Origin: Mycolicibacterium fortuitum subsp. fortuitum
Lineage (GTDB): Bacteria; Actinomycetota; Actinomycetes; Mycobacteriales; Mycobacteriaceae
Length of the DNA: 64,000 nt
Assembly (NCBI RefSeq): GCF_022179545.1
Contig: NZ_AP025518.1
Location: 5,394,001-5,458,000, forward strand
Reading direction: 5' to 3'
Shown piece after piece: positions 19,518-29,549 of the stretch; position 1 is the first letter of the stretch, and each line of letters opens with the position of its first letter. The notes under the pieces are model-generated. The model had not been told where the DNA came from and did not search any database. It saw only the letters and a program-made list of their open reading frames with translations. The position numbers were made by a program, and so were the translations under genes.

Positions 19518-20513
19518 TCAGGCGGTTAAATCTCTGCTCCGCGCGTGTGCGGAAGTCTTGCGGTACTGGTCAGGTGAAATACCAAGGCGCCGAATGAAGT
19601 TGCGTCGCATGGTCTCGGCGGTGCCGAACCCGCAGCGGGCCGCGATGACGGTGACGGTGTCATCCGACTCTTCGAGCTGGCGGCGCGCGGCATCGGTGCG
19701 GATACGTTCGACGTAGGCGCCGGGCGCCTCACCTACCTCGTCGGTGAACACCCGGGTGAAATGCCGCGGGCTCATCGCGGCGCGCCGCGCCAGTTCGGAA
19801 ATGCTATGTGTGTCACCGGGTGCGACCTCGATGGCTTCCTGCGCTTCACGGATCGGGGCACGTTTGGCCCGCGGCATCCACACTGGCGCGGCGAACTGGG
19901 TCTGGCCACCGGGGCGGCGCAGGTACAGCACGAGATAGCGGGCGACGGTCTGGGCGACTTCGGTGCCGTAGTCGTCTTCGACGAGCGCCAAAGCCAGGTC
20001 GATACCTGCGGTCACCCCGGCCGCCGTCCATACCCGTTCCGAGCTTCTGACGAAGATCGGTTCGGGATCGACTGCGACCGAGGGAAATTCGTCGGCCATC
20101 CGGCGGGCGTAGGACCAATGGGTGGTGGCTGGGCAACCGTCGAGCAGCCCCGCCTGGGCGGCCAGGAATGCACCGGTGCACACGCTGACTACGCGGCGGG
20201 CGTGGTGCGCGGCAGCCTTGATCCAGTCGACGACCGCGGGGTTGGCCCGGGCGGCATCGGCTCCGATACCGCCCGGGATGACGATGGTGTCGATCGGATG
20301 GTGCGGGTCGGGCAGCGGCGCGGCGACGAACTCCAACCCGGTGAGGGTGGCGACGGGTTGGCCGTCGACGGAAGCCACCGTGACGGAGTAGCCGTCGCCG
20401 GTCCGACCCTGACCGGCCAGCGCGAGCGTCGCGGTGGAGAACACGTCGAAGGGCCCCGCCAGGTCGAGCGCCTGCACTCCGGCGTAGCCCAGGATCATCA
20501 CCGATCGTGTCAC
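19518..20513 (-). CDS. GlxA-like transcription factor, DJ-1/PfpI plus AraC domains
   Basis: 331 aa. The N-terminal DJ-1/PfpI-like sensor (about 1-195) has VIPGGIGAD and VSVCTGAFLAAQAGLLDG; the C-terminal AraC/XylS DNA-binding domain (about 225-325) has two helix-turn-helix motifs (ISELARRAAMSPRHFTRVF and TVIAARCGFGTAETMRRNF). The start is GTG 20513. It is upstream of a second DJ-1 protein in the same unit and probably controls it. The pair is absent from the M. tuberculosis men cluster. Confidence 0.85.
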   Translation of the reverse strand: MTRSVMILGYAGVQALDLAGPFDVFSTATLALAGQGRTGDGYSVTVASVDGQPVATLTGLEFVAAPLPDPHHPIDTIVIPGGIGADAARANPAVVDWIKAAAHHARRVVSVCTGAFLAAQAGLLDGCPATTHWSYARRMADEFPSVAVDPEPIFVRSSERVWTAAGVTAGIDLALALVEDDYGTEVAQTVARYLVLYLRRPGGQTQFAAPVWMPRAKRAPIREAQEAIEVAPGDTHSISELARRAAMSPRHFTRVFTDEVGEAPGAYVERIRTDAARRQLEESDDTVTVIAARCGFGTAETMRRNFIRRLGISPDQYRKTSAHARSRDLTA

Positions 20514-20585
20514 GTCTTCAGTGTTCGCGACGCCGACGATGTCGTCTATGCCATGTACCCCACAAATCAGGACATGGCCGTGCTG

Positions 20586-21542
20586 TCAGATGACATAGGG
20601 GTAGCACTCACGTACCCGGTCGATCCACCATTGCCGACGCTGCGGCGTCGCCGCCAGGCCCGACAGCCGGGCAGGGTCCGGCACCACGGCCCCCACGCGC
20701 AGGTATCCGTCGACCGGCGTGGGAACCTCAGCCACGTCCTCGACGAAGAATCCGCCCGTGCCCAGCCCACAGGCATGGTGCAGCGAGGGAAGCGCCGCGG
20801 CGGCCAGCAGCCCGCGCGCGATACCGACCGCGGAATCCAGTGCACTGGACACCACGATCGGGATGTCGATCTGCGCGGCGATGTCCAGCATCCGCGACAC
20901 GCCACCCAGCGGCGCCACCTTGAGCACCGCGACGTCAGCGGCACGAGCCCGCACCACCCGCAACGGGTCTTCGGCCTTGCGGATCGATTCGTCGGCAGCG
21001 ATCGGCACGGCCACCTGAGTGCGCAACGCGGCCAACTCGTCGACCGTGGCACACGGCTGTTCGAGGTATTCGAGCTCCCCGTCTGCGGTCAACGCGCCCG
21101 CCGCGGCGACGGCCTGCCGCACGGTCCAGCCACCGTTGGCGTCGACGCGGACCACCGGGACGTGTGCGCGCACGGCATTGACCCGCGCGACGTCGTCGGC
21201 CAGGGTCTGCCCCGGTTCGGCGACCTTGACCTTCGCGGTGCGTGCCCCCGGGAAGCGAGCCAGGACCTCGGGAACCTGGACGGCGGGCACGGCGGGCACC
21301 GTGGCGTTGATCGGGACGCGGTCACGATGGACGGCCGGCACCGGCCGGTATGCGGCCTCGATCCCGGCGGACAGCCAGGCCGCGGCCTCGGGCGGTTCGT
21401 ATTCGAGGAATGCACCGAACTCACCCCACCCGGCCGGGCCGTCGATCAGTGCGACTTCACGAACGGTGATGCCGCGGAAGCGAACTCGCATCGGCAGGGA
21501 GACGACATGAAGGCGGTCCAGGACGTCGTCTAGCGCGGGCAC
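20586..21542 (-). CDS. menC: o-Succinylbenzoate synthase
   Basis: 318 aa, enolase superfamily. Catalytic Lys in AKVKVAEPG, metal ligands in VVRVDANGG, LEYLEQP and IAADESI, second Lys in VAVLKVAPLGGV. It dehydrates SHCHC to o-succinylbenzoate, upstream of MenE. It ends 72 bp after the start of the GlxA-type gene region, with no sign of coupling; in M. tuberculosis it sits directly beside bpoC-menD. Confidence 0.93.
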   Translation of the reverse strand: MPALDDVLDRLHVVSLPMRVRFRGITVREVALIDGPAGWGEFGAFLEYEPPEAAAWLSAGIEAAYRPVPAVHRDRVPINATVPAVPAVQVPEVLARFPGARTAKVKVAEPGQTLADDVARVNAVRAHVPVVRVDANGGWTVRQAVAAAGALTADGELEYLEQPCATVDELAALRTQVAVPIAADESIRKAEDPLRVVRARAADVAVLKVAPLGGVSRMLDIAAQIDIPIVVSSALDSAVGIARGLLAAAALPSLHHACGLGTGGFFVEDVAEVPTPVDGYLRVGAVVPDPARLSGLAATPQRRQWWIDRVRECYPYVI

Positions 21543-21556
21543 AGGGTCAATGATGC

Positions 21557-22612
<1,056 letters not shown>

Positions 22613-24178
22613 CTATACGGTGGCGCGGTCGCGGCCCTCCCAGTACGGCTTGCGCAGATCCTTCTTGAGGATTTTCCCCGTCGGGTTACGGGGCAATTCG
22701 TCGACGATGTCAACCGATTTCGGGCACTTGTAGGCCGCCAGATGCTCGCGGGCGAAGGCGATCAGATCCCGTTCGGAAACATCCCCGTCCAGTGTCACAA
22801 CAGCTTTCACCGACTCACCCCATTTTTCGTCCGGCACACCGATCACCGCGACCTCGGTGACAGCGGGATGTTCGGCCAGCACCCGCTCGACCTCGATCGA
22901 ATAGATGTTCTCCCCGCCCGAGATGATCATGTCCTTGAGGCGGTCCTCGACGAAGATGTAGCCCCCGTCGTCGACTCGGCCGATGTCGCCCGTGCGGAAC
23001 CAGCCCTCGGGCGTGATGGACTCCGCCGTGGCATCCGGTCGGTTGAGATAGCCCTTCATCAATTGCGGTGAACGGAACCACAATTCACCCTGCTCCCCGA
23101 CCGGCACCTCGACACCGGTGTCCGGGTCGACGACCTTCACCTCGGAACCGGGAACCACGGTGCCCGCACTCATGAGCCGCGCCTCGCTCGCCCCGCGATG
23201 ATCGTCCGGACCCAAGCGGCTTATCGCCCCGGACACCTCCGTCAGCCCGTACACCTGGATGAATTCCGTTTCCGGCCATGCCTGCAACGCAGAGCGCAAC
23301 AGCGGCAAGGGCATTGGTGAGGCACCGTAGGCGAAGGTCTTGAGCGCACCGAACAGCTTCACCGCATCCTCACCGGTGTCGAAAACCTTGGCCAACACAG
23401 CAGGCACGAGGAACGTCCGATTCGCCCCGGCCAGAATGCCACCGGCAAGTGCCATCCCGTCCACATCACGGGTCATGTACGTCGGCGCCCCGTGGTGCAG
23501 GCCCCACTGCATGTACGACGAACCACCGACGTGGAACAGCGGCATGGCCACCAGGCTCTTGTCGCCCGCACTGAGCGTCCAGCCCTCGAATGCGTTGATG
23601 GTGTGGGCGATGACGTTGGCATGGGACAGCGCAATGCCTTTGGGCCGGCCCGTGGTGCCCGAGGAGTACATGATGATGGCGGTGTCACCGGATTGCACAT
23701 CCGGCGACCGGCCGACCGGCGACGCGCTTGCCAGCAGCGCCTCGTACTCGTCCCCGTCGCCACCCTCGGGGGTCACCGTGACGATGTGCTCGACGGAGGT
23801 GAGCCGGTCGGCGATGGCGTCGATGCCGCCCCGGAGTTCCTCACCGACCACCAGTACCTTGGCCCCGCAGTCGTTGAGCACGTAATCCAGCTCGTCGGCG
23901 GCCAGCCGGAAGTTGATGATGGCGGTGCCGGCTCCCAGCGACGCCGCGGCGATGGTGGTCTCCACGCAGGCCGGGTGGTTCTTGTCGAGGAACGCCACGA
24001 CATCGCCACGGCCCACACCCCACGCGCTCAACGCGCCGGCCAGCCGCTGGATGCGGTCGTACCACTGCGACCAGGTCCAGGTGCGGCTGAGATAGGTGAC
24101 CGCCTCCTCGTCAGGCTTGGTCGCTGCCCAGTGAGCGACGCGTTCGTCCAGAAACTTCGGAGTCGGCAAATCTGACAT
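22613..24178 (-). CDS. Acyl-CoA/fatty-acid ligase (FadD family)
   Basis: 521 aa from ATG 24178 (MSDLPTPKFLDERVAHW). ANL superfamily: P-loop-like IIMYSSGTTGRPKGIALSH, IQVYGLTEVSG, motif WFRTGDIGRVDDGGYIFVED, hinge RLKDMIISGGENIYSIEVE, and C-terminal Lys in NPTGKILKKDLR. It activates a carboxylic acid as acyl-AMP then acyl-CoA. Downstream by 84 bp is the Ag85C-like gene. Although in the neighbourhood, it is not the FadD8 ortholog, which is at 27833. Confidence 0.87.
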   Translation of the reverse strand: MSDLPTPKFLDERVAHWAATKPDEEAVTYLSRTWTWSQWYDRIQRLAGALSAWGVGRGDVVAFLDKNHPACVETTIAAASLGAGTAIINFRLAADELDYVLNDCGAKVLVVGEELRGGIDAIADRLTSVEHIVTVTPEGGDGDEYEALLASASPVGRSPDVQSGDTAIIMYSSGTTGRPKGIALSHANVIAHTINAFEGWTLSAGDKSLVAMPLFHVGGSSYMQWGLHHGAPTYMTRDVDGMALAGGILAGANRTFLVPAVLAKVFDTGEDAVKLFGALKTFAYGASPMPLPLLRSALQAWPETEFIQVYGLTEVSGAISRLGPDDHRGASEARLMSAGTVVPGSEVKVVDPDTGVEVPVGEQGELWFRSPQLMKGYLNRPDATAESITPEGWFRTGDIGRVDDGGYIFVEDRLKDMIISGGENIYSIEVERVLAEHPAVTEVAVIGVPDEKWGESVKAVVTLDGDVSERDLIAFAREHLAAYKCPKSVDIVDELPRNPTGKILKKDLRKPYWEGRDRATV

Positions 24179-24207
24179 GCCCAGAGCGTGCCACGGCACC
24201 CCGGCCG

Positions 24208-25827
24208 TCAACCGGCTTTCGGATAAACCTGCCGGCCCGCCAGGAAAGTGGCCTGTACCTCCAGGTCGGCGATGCTCTCCGGGGCGGTCTGCCTCGGGTC
24301 GCCCGACACGACCACCAGGTCGGCGTACTTGCCGACCTCAAGCGATCCGATCACGTTGTCGGCGAACAACTGCCACGCCGCATCGATGGTCTGCGCGCGG
24401 ATCCCCTGCTCCACGGTCAGCCGCTCCTGCGGGGCCAGGACGCGTCCGCTCGGGGCGGTTCGGGTGACCGCGACGCTGATGTTGCGCAACGGCTCTTCCG
24501 GGGTGACCGGCGGATCGTTGTGCAGGGAGATCCGCATGCCGGTCGCCACCGCCGAGCCCGCGGGCATCCAGCGCTCACCGTGCTCGGGCCCGAACAGCCC
24601 GTCGACAAGCACATCGCCCCAGTAGTGCAGATGGTCGACGAACAGACTGCACGTGACGCCGAGGCCGTGCGCACGCCGCAACTGCTCGGGCGTGATGGCG
24701 CCGACGTGTTCCAGCCGCAGCCGATGATCCTCACGCGGATGCGCGCGCAAGGCCTCTTCGTAGACGTCGAGGATGGTGTCGACCCCGGCATCGCCGTGCA
24801 CATGGCAGGCCAGCTGCCAACCCTTCGGGAAGAACGTGCCGACGATCTCGGCGAGTTGCTCCTTCGTGTAGTTGGCGTGGCCGCACGAGCCGGGCACCAC
24901 ACCGATGGTCCGGGTGGCATCGGTGTCCAGGTACGGAAACGTCAGGTCGATGTTGCCCACCCACGGCGACCCGTCGACCCAGATCTTGATGCCGATCTGC
25001 CGCACCATGTCGTCGCCCTCGGCCGGGCTGGCGTCGGTGTGCAGCGCGGGGGTCGACATCTCGTAGGTGCGCAACCGGACCGTCAACTGGTCATGCAGCT
25101 GCGCCAGCAGCGGCCGGAACATCGGGTCGAACGCCATCTCCGAGCAGGTGGTCAACCCTGCCCGGTTCAGCCGCGCACACTCCGCGGCCAGCATCTCCGG
25201 GTAATCCTTGGCCGAGATGGCATCACCGAGCAGCGGGAACACCGCCCCGGTCTCCTCGGCGGTGCCGTCGAGCTCGCCGTCGGCGGTGCGTCCGTACTTC
25301 GCCCCCTTGGGGTCCGGGGTGTCGCGGGTCAGCCCGGCACGGCGGGCCGCCGCGCTGTTGAAGTACGCCTTGTGACCCGAGTTGTGCACGATCACCAGCG
25401 GGGTGTCCGGCGCGATGCCGTCCAGCCAGGCCAGGGTGGGCTCGGGCAACCCGTGTTGCAACAACGGATCCCAGCCGTTCAAGAAGGCGCCGTCCGCCCC
25501 ACGTTTGGCCACCTCGGCGCGGATCGCGGCCAGCACCTCCTCCGCCTGAGGCAGCGTGACCGGACGTATGTCGACGATGCGGCCCGACAACGCGACTGCC
25601 TCCATGAGCGGATGACCATGCGCTTCAACGAAACCCGGCATCACGCAGCCGTCGACCTCACGAACCTCGGTGCGCTCCCCGACCCACTCGGCAACCTCGG
25701 CCCGGGACCCTACGGCGACGATCCGACCACCCGACACCGCGAGTGCCTCGGCAGTGGGCTGCGCGGTGTCGACGGTGAGAATGGTTCCGTAGAAGACGAG
25801 ATCGGCGGATTCGATCGGGCTGGTCAT
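24208..25827 (-). CDS. Amidohydrolase, YtcJ-like (Rv0552-like)
   Basis: 539 aa. Metal-dependent amidohydrolase family 3: N-terminal beta-sandwich, metal ligands in GFVEAHGHP, His in LACHVHGDAG and LRLEHVGAI, and Asp in ISLHNDPPVT; the C-terminus returns to the beta-sandwich (GKYADLVVVSGDP). It matches Rv0552 in length and location near fadD8/menC. Substrate unknown; YtcJ-type enzymes act on N-acyl or formamide-like amides. It follows the beta-propeller-like gene by 9 nt and precedes a fadD by 29 nt, so all three are probably one transcript. Confidence 0.85.
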   Translation of the reverse strand: MTSPIESADLVFYGTILTVDTAQPTAEALAVSGGRIVAVGSRAEVAEWVGERTEVREVDGCVMPGFVEAHGHPLMEAVALSGRIVDIRPVTLPQAEEVLAAIRAEVAKRGADGAFLNGWDPLLQHGLPEPTLAWLDGIAPDTPLVIVHNSGHKAYFNSAAARRAGLTRDTPDPKGAKYGRTADGELDGTAEETGAVFPLLGDAISAKDYPEMLAAECARLNRAGLTTCSEMAFDPMFRPLLAQLHDQLTVRLRTYEMSTPALHTDASPAEGDDMVRQIGIKIWVDGSPWVGNIDLTFPYLDTDATRTIGVVPGSCGHANYTKEQLAEIVGTFFPKGWQLACHVHGDAGVDTILDVYEEALRAHPREDHRLRLEHVGAITPEQLRRAHGLGVTCSLFVDHLHYWGDVLVDGLFGPEHGERWMPAGSAVATGMRISLHNDPPVTPEEPLRNISVAVTRTAPSGRVLAPQERLTVEQGIRAQTIDAAWQLFADNVIGSLEVGKYADLVVVSGDPRQTAPESIADLEVQATFLAGRQVYPKAG

Positions 25828-25836
25828 GCCCGGATG

Positions 25837-27006
25837 CTAGAGCGTGGTGACGTTTGCCCGGGTGCGTCCCCAGAAATCCGTGTCGCCGATCTGGGTCATC
25901 GTGCTCCGGCCGTCCGGATGCACGACGATCGCCCGGTCGTTGTCCAGCCCCGAGCCTTCCGCGGCGCCGATGATCAGGATCGATCCATCCGGGGTCGCGG
26001 TGGCACGCTCATAGCCGTCGATGCCACCGATCACCGCGAGGGCGTCCCCGGTGTCCACATCGAACAGCCGGAACTCCTCGGTGCCCGGTCTCTCGGCGGG
26101 CTCGCCGTGCACCAGCACCACACCGTGGTCGATCCCGAGCGGCACCGCCGACGAATGATGGTGGGTGAACATTCCGGTGCCCTCCCTGAGCTGCTCGGGT
26201 GTGGCCAATGCCGCCGGCGTGCGCACCACCTCGTACACGAGCTCTCTGCCGACCAGCCCGTCGAGCCGGGCCAGCGTTCTGCCACCGCGCATCAATTGCG
26301 GATCGGGTGACCGGTACGGCTCGGGCACCGAGACGAGATCTCCGCCGGGCAACACCATCCCATGCGGCATCGCAGCGGGATCGACGTGAATGGTCCCGAA
26401 ATCGGCGTCACCCGTCGGCGAGGAGTCACCGATCAGCGTTTGGCGCCACCCGTCGGCGATGTCGTCGCTCACCGCTGCGACATCCGTCGTCCCCAGCGGC
26501 ACTGCCGCCACGGCGCCCGAATCGGTCAGGGCGACAACCGCGTTGATCCTCGGATCGACGTTGTAGCCGTTGAAGGACTCGACGTAGTCGTCACCGAGAT
26601 CGTCGACGACGACGCTGCCGTCGTCGGTCTTGAGCACGGACAGTCCCTCGTCGGTCGCCACGTACGCCAGGCCGCCGGCCACCGCCAGCACACCCCGCTC
26701 CCAACCCTCGCTGTCATGCAACTGGACGTCCCAGAGCAGCTCGCCACTGTCCAAGGAGACCGCGGCCACCCGTTCCTGCCAGGTGTCGTTCGAACCGAAG
26801 GGCGGACCGATCGTGCCGCCGGTCCGGCCGTAGGCCAGCAGCACCGCGTTCTGATCGTGCACCGTCGCGTAACCAACGACCGGGCCCAAAGTGACCATGG
26901 GGCGCCCCGTCAGCCTGGTGAGCGCGAACATGCCGCCGACCGACACGACCACCACTGCCAGCGCGCCGGCAACCTGCCGCAGCTTGGGCCCCGTCTCGTT
27001 GGTCAT
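25837..27006 (-). CDS. Membrane-anchored PQQ-like beta-propeller protein, function unknown
   Basis: 389 aa. One N-terminal helix (about residues 11-30, VAGALAVVVVSVGGMFAL) anchors a large extracytoplasmic region of repeated beta-rich blades such as VSLDSGELLWDVQLHD, VAGGLAYVATDEGLSVL and FRLFDVDTGDALAVIGG. This pattern resembles PQQ/WD-type propellers (PA2928-like proteins are a candidate family). No catalytic motif is apparent. It is the first gene of a unit with the amidohydrolase. Confidence 0.65.
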   Translation of the reverse strand: MTNETGPKLRQVAGALAVVVVSVGGMFALTRLTGRPMVTLGPVVGYATVHDQNAVLLAYGRTGGTIGPPFGSNDTWQERVAAVSLDSGELLWDVQLHDSEGWERGVLAVAGGLAYVATDEGLSVLKTDDGSVVVDDLGDDYVESFNGYNVDPRINAVVALTDSGAVAAVPLGTTDVAAVSDDIADGWRQTLIGDSSPTGDADFGTIHVDPAAMPHGMVLPGGDLVSVPEPYRSPDPQLMRGGRTLARLDGLVGRELVYEVVRTPAALATPEQLREGTGMFTHHHSSAVPLGIDHGVVLVHGEPAERPGTEEFRLFDVDTGDALAVIGGIDGYERATATPDGSILIIGAAEGSGLDNDRAIVVHPDGRSTMTQIGDTDFWGRTRANVTTL

Positions 27007-27084
27007 GGATCCACATCTATCCGCGGTGTCTAAGACCCTTCTGGCCTGCGGATTCGAAAAACTTCAAAAAGTTTCCGCCTGGCC

Positions 27085-27112
27085 TGTCGATTTGGGTGGG
27101 TCCTCGTTCGAC
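27085..27112 (+). promoter_or_regulatory. Candidate ECF42-type promoter upstream of the YCII/DGPF gene
   Basis: TGTCGA at 27085-27090 and CGAC at 27109-27112 are separated by 18 bp. This fits the TGTCGA / CGA-type -35/-10 described for ECF42 sigma factors, which typically control a DGPF/YCII gene. The predicted start of transcription is about 60 nt before the gene at 27179, and an ECF42-like sigma factor is encoded at 29550. Confidence 0.5.
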
Positions 27113-27178
27113 GTAGTAGCGAGGGCCGCTTGAACAACAATGGGCGAGCCCCTTCCCGAGACAAGAAGGAGACAGACA

Positions 27179-27637
27179 ATGCCGCGCTACATGCTGATCA
27201 TGCGTTCCACCCCCGAAGCCGAGATCGCGATGGCCGAGCAGAACATCGACTTCGACGAGATCATCGCGTCGATGGGCCGCTACAACGAGGAGCTCATCAA
27301 GGCCGGCGTGCTGTTGGCCGGCGAGGGACTGACCGGCCCCGAGGAAGGCTTCGTCGTCGATTTCAACGCCGATCCCCCGGTCGTCACCGACGGGCCCTAC
27401 ACCGAAGCCAAAGAACTGTTCAACGGATTCTGGATCCTCGATGTGTCCTCCAAGGAGGAAGCCAAGCAATGGGCCCGGAAGTGCCCACTGGGCTGCGGGG
27501 TGAAGCTGGAGGTCCGCCGGGTAAGCGAGACAGACGAGTTCCCGCAGGACAACGAGTGGGTTCAGAAAGAGCTCCGGTGGAAAGCCGACCTGGCCGAGAA
27601 GATCGCCAAGCAGGCTCGCGAGGCCGCCAACCGCTGA
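27179..27637 (+). CDS. YCII/DGPF-family protein
   Basis: 152 aa; ATG 27179 is preceded by a strong GAAGGAGA ribosome site. YCII-related domain with YMLIMRSTPEAE near the start and the family hallmark VVTDGPYTEAKELFNGFW (DGPF motif, here DGPY). The C-terminus after about residue 115 is charged and helical. DGPF proteins are usually encoded next to ECF42 sigma factors. Function unknown; the fold suggests small-molecule binding. The upstream ECF42-like promoter and the sigma gene 1.9 kb downstream support that link. Confidence 0.85.
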   Translation: MPRYMLIMRSTPEAEIAMAEQNIDFDEIIASMGRYNEELIKAGVLLAGEGLTGPEEGFVVDFNADPPVVTDGPYTEAKELFNGFWILDVSSKEEAKQWARKCPLGCGVKLEVRRVSETDEFPQDNEWVQKELRWKADLAEKIAKQAREAANR

Positions 27638-27649
27638 GCCGAGCACAAG

Positions 27650-27675
27650 CCCCGGCGGTCCCTAACCCGCCGGGG
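27650..27675 (+). terminator. Hairpin terminator after the YCII gene
   Basis: CCCCGGCGG (27650-27658) and CCGCCGGGG (27667-27675) form a perfect 9-bp stem around an 8-nt loop, 12 nt after the stop codon. No U-tract follows, as is common in mycobacteria. Confidence 0.6.
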
Positions 27676-27807
27676 CCCGGCTCCCACCCCCACATCAAGC
27701 ACACTAAACAGCGCCGACCAGCGCGACGTGAGTAGCGCACTACCTGTATTTCGATCGGCAGCGACGGCGTGTTACCGATCACATCGGGGGATCGGTACAA
27801 CAATTTC

Positions 27808-27825
27808 TGGAACACGTTCTAATCT
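27808..27825 (+). promoter_or_regulatory. KstR-like operator overlapping a leaderless fadD8 promoter
   Basis: TGGAACACGTTCTA at 27808-27821 fits the KstR palindrome consensus TNNAACNNGTTNNA exactly. It overlaps a TANNNT -10 hexamer (TAATCT, 27820-27825) placed 7 nt before the fadD8 ATG at 27833, which implies a leaderless mRNA. KstR represses cholesterol-catabolism genes until bound by a sterol-derived CoA ester. Confidence 0.6.
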
Positions 27826-27832
27826 GGACTCC

Positions 27833-29443
27833 ATGAGTGATGCGCTGCTGCACCATCCCATCCATTCCGGCCACCTCACGGTCAGTGCGCTCAAGCGCAA
27901 CAAAGACAAACCCGTGCTGTTTCTCGGCGACACCACCCTGACCGGCGGCGAGCTCGCGGAACGCATCAGCCAGTACATTCAGGCCTTCGAGGCACTCGGA
28001 GCCGGCACCGGCGCAGGCGTCGGCCTGCTGTCGCTGAACCGCCCAGAGGTACTGATGATCATCGGTGCCGGCCAGACCCAGGGGTACCGCCGCACGGCAC
28101 TACACCCTCTCGGTTCGCTGGACGACCACGCCTACGTGTTGTCCGACGCCGAGGTGTCCACCCTGATCATCGACCCCACTCCCGCGTTCGTCGAGCGAGC
28201 CCTGGGGTTGCTGGAGAAGGTGCCGTCACTTCGCCAGATTCTGACGATCGGCCCGGTGCCCGAGGCCCTGGCCACCTCCAGCGCGTCGGTCTCCGACCTG
28301 ACGGCCGAGGCCGCCAAGTACCCCCCCGTCCCCCTCGTGGCCGCCGAACTGGACCCCGATCACGTCGGCGGGCTGACCTACACCGGCGGCACCACCGGTA
28401 AGCCCAAGGGTGTGATGGGCACGGTGCGGTCGATCTCCACCATGACCACCATTCAGCTCGCCGAGTGGGAATGGCCCGAGAACCCGCGCTTCCTCATGTG
28501 CACGCCGCTGTCGCATGCCGGGGCGGCGTTCTTCACCCCGACCATCGTCAAGGGCGGCGAGCTGGTGGTGCTGACCAAGTTCGACCCGGCCGAGGTGCTG
28601 CGGGTGATCGAAGAGCAACGCATCACCGCGACCATGCTGGTGCCGTCGATGATCTACGCGCTGATGGACCACCCCGACTCACACACCCGCGACCTGTCGT
28701 CGCTGGAGACCGTGTACTACGGCGCCTCGGCGATGAACCCGGTGCGGCTGGCCGAGGCACTCAAGCGGTTCGGGCCGATCTTCGCGCAGTACTACGGCCA
28801 GTCCGAAGCCCCCATGGTCATCTCCTACCTCGGCAAGAAAGACCACGACGAGAAGCGGCTGACCTCCTGCGGCAGGCCGACCCTGTTCGCGCGCACCGCA
28901 TTGCTGGACGCCGAAGGCAACCCCGTACCCAAGGGCGAGGTCGGTGAGATCTGCGTGTCCGGGCCGCTGCTGGCCGGCGGTTACTGGAAGCTGCCCGAGG
29001 CCACCGCCGACACCTTCAAGGACGGCTGGCTGCACACCGGCGACATGGCCCGCGAGGACGAGGACGGCTACTGGTTCATCGTCGACCGGGTCAAGGACAT
29101 GATCGTCACCGGCGGGTTCAACGTGTTTCCCCGTGAGGTGGAAGACGTTGTCGCCGAACATCCTTCGGTGGCCCAGGTGTGCGTGATCGGCACTCCCGAC
29201 GAGAAGTGGGGCGAGGCCGTGACCGCGGTGATCGTGCTGCGTCCCGATGCGGCATCCGACGACGAGGCCGTGGCCAAGGTGACCGCCGAGATCCAGGCCG
29301 CCGTCAAGGAACGCAAGGGCTCGGTGCAAGCGCCCAAGCAGGTGATCGTCGTCGACTCCGTACCGGTGACCGCACTCGGCAAGCCGGACAAGAAGGCCGT
29401 GCGGGCCCAGTTCTGGGAGGGCGCCGCCCGCGCTGTGGGCTGA
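27833..29443 (+). CDS. fadD8: Acyl-CoA synthetase FadD8
   Basis: 536 aa from ATG 27833 (MSDALLHHPIHSGHLTVSAL), a start shared with the recalled Rv0551c sequence. ANL enzyme: LTYTGGTTGKPKGVMGT, AQYYGQSEAPMV, WLHTGDMAREDEDGYWFIV, hinge DRVKDMIVTGGFNVFPREV, C-terminal catalytic Lys in TALGKPDKKAV. Substrate not established here. The KstR-like operator suggests a role in sterol or related lipid breakdown. It lies between the YCII gene and its presumed sigma factor. Confidence 0.93.
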   Translation: MSDALLHHPIHSGHLTVSALKRNKDKPVLFLGDTTLTGGELAERISQYIQAFEALGAGTGAGVGLLSLNRPEVLMIIGAGQTQGYRRTALHPLGSLDDHAYVLSDAEVSTLIIDPTPAFVERALGLLEKVPSLRQILTIGPVPEALATSSASVSDLTAEAAKYPPVPLVAAELDPDHVGGLTYTGGTTGKPKGVMGTVRSISTMTTIQLAEWEWPENPRFLMCTPLSHAGAAFFTPTIVKGGELVVLTKFDPAEVLRVIEEQRITATMLVPSMIYALMDHPDSHTRDLSSLETVYYGASAMNPVRLAEALKRFGPIFAQYYGQSEAPMVISYLGKKDHDEKRLTSCGRPTLFARTALLDAEGNPVPKGEVGEICVSGPLLAGGYWKLPEATADTFKDGWLHTGDMAREDEDGYWFIVDRVKDMIVTGGFNVFPREVEDVVAEHPSVAQVCVIGTPDEKWGEAVTAVIVLRPDAASDDEAVAKVTAEIQAAVKERKGSVQAPKQVIVVDSVPVTALGKPDKKAVRAQFWEGAARAVG

Positions 29444-29450
29444 CGTTCGC

Positions 29451-29530
29451 TGCGCGAGCAGTCCCCCGCAAGCGGGAGGGGCCCCCAGCAGAACTGCCCG
29501 TTTCTCTTGGGAAATGGGCAGTTTTGCGTC
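29451..29530 (+). repeat. Terminator-like dispersed palindrome after fadD8
   Basis: A 13-bp stem AACTGCCCGTTTC (29492-29504) / GAAATGGGCAGTT (29511-29523), one G-T mismatch, loop TCTTGG, is followed by TTGCGTCTGGTCGG. Upstream GCGCGAGCAG (about 29452-29461) is separated from the stem by a second GC hairpin (CCCGC-AA-GCGGG). The same arm sequences occur at 56881-56942, so this looks like one copy of a repeat family that also serves as a terminator, here with a nested insertion. Confidence 0.65.
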
Positions 29531-29549
29531 TGGTCGGCACAATGACGAC

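Noticed and set aside
22613-24178. Assigning this acyl-CoA ligase as FadD8
   Set aside because: The gene at 27833 matches remembered FadD8 through the N-terminus and along its length, so this one is a separate FadD.
24520-26310. 596-codon open frame across the amidohydrolase and propeller genes
   Set aside because: Antisense composition, crosses two genuine genes, no motif.
29514-29549. Earlier in-frame ATG start for the sigma factor
   Set aside because: It starts inside the hairpin that ends fadD8, and the added residues do not look like ECF42.
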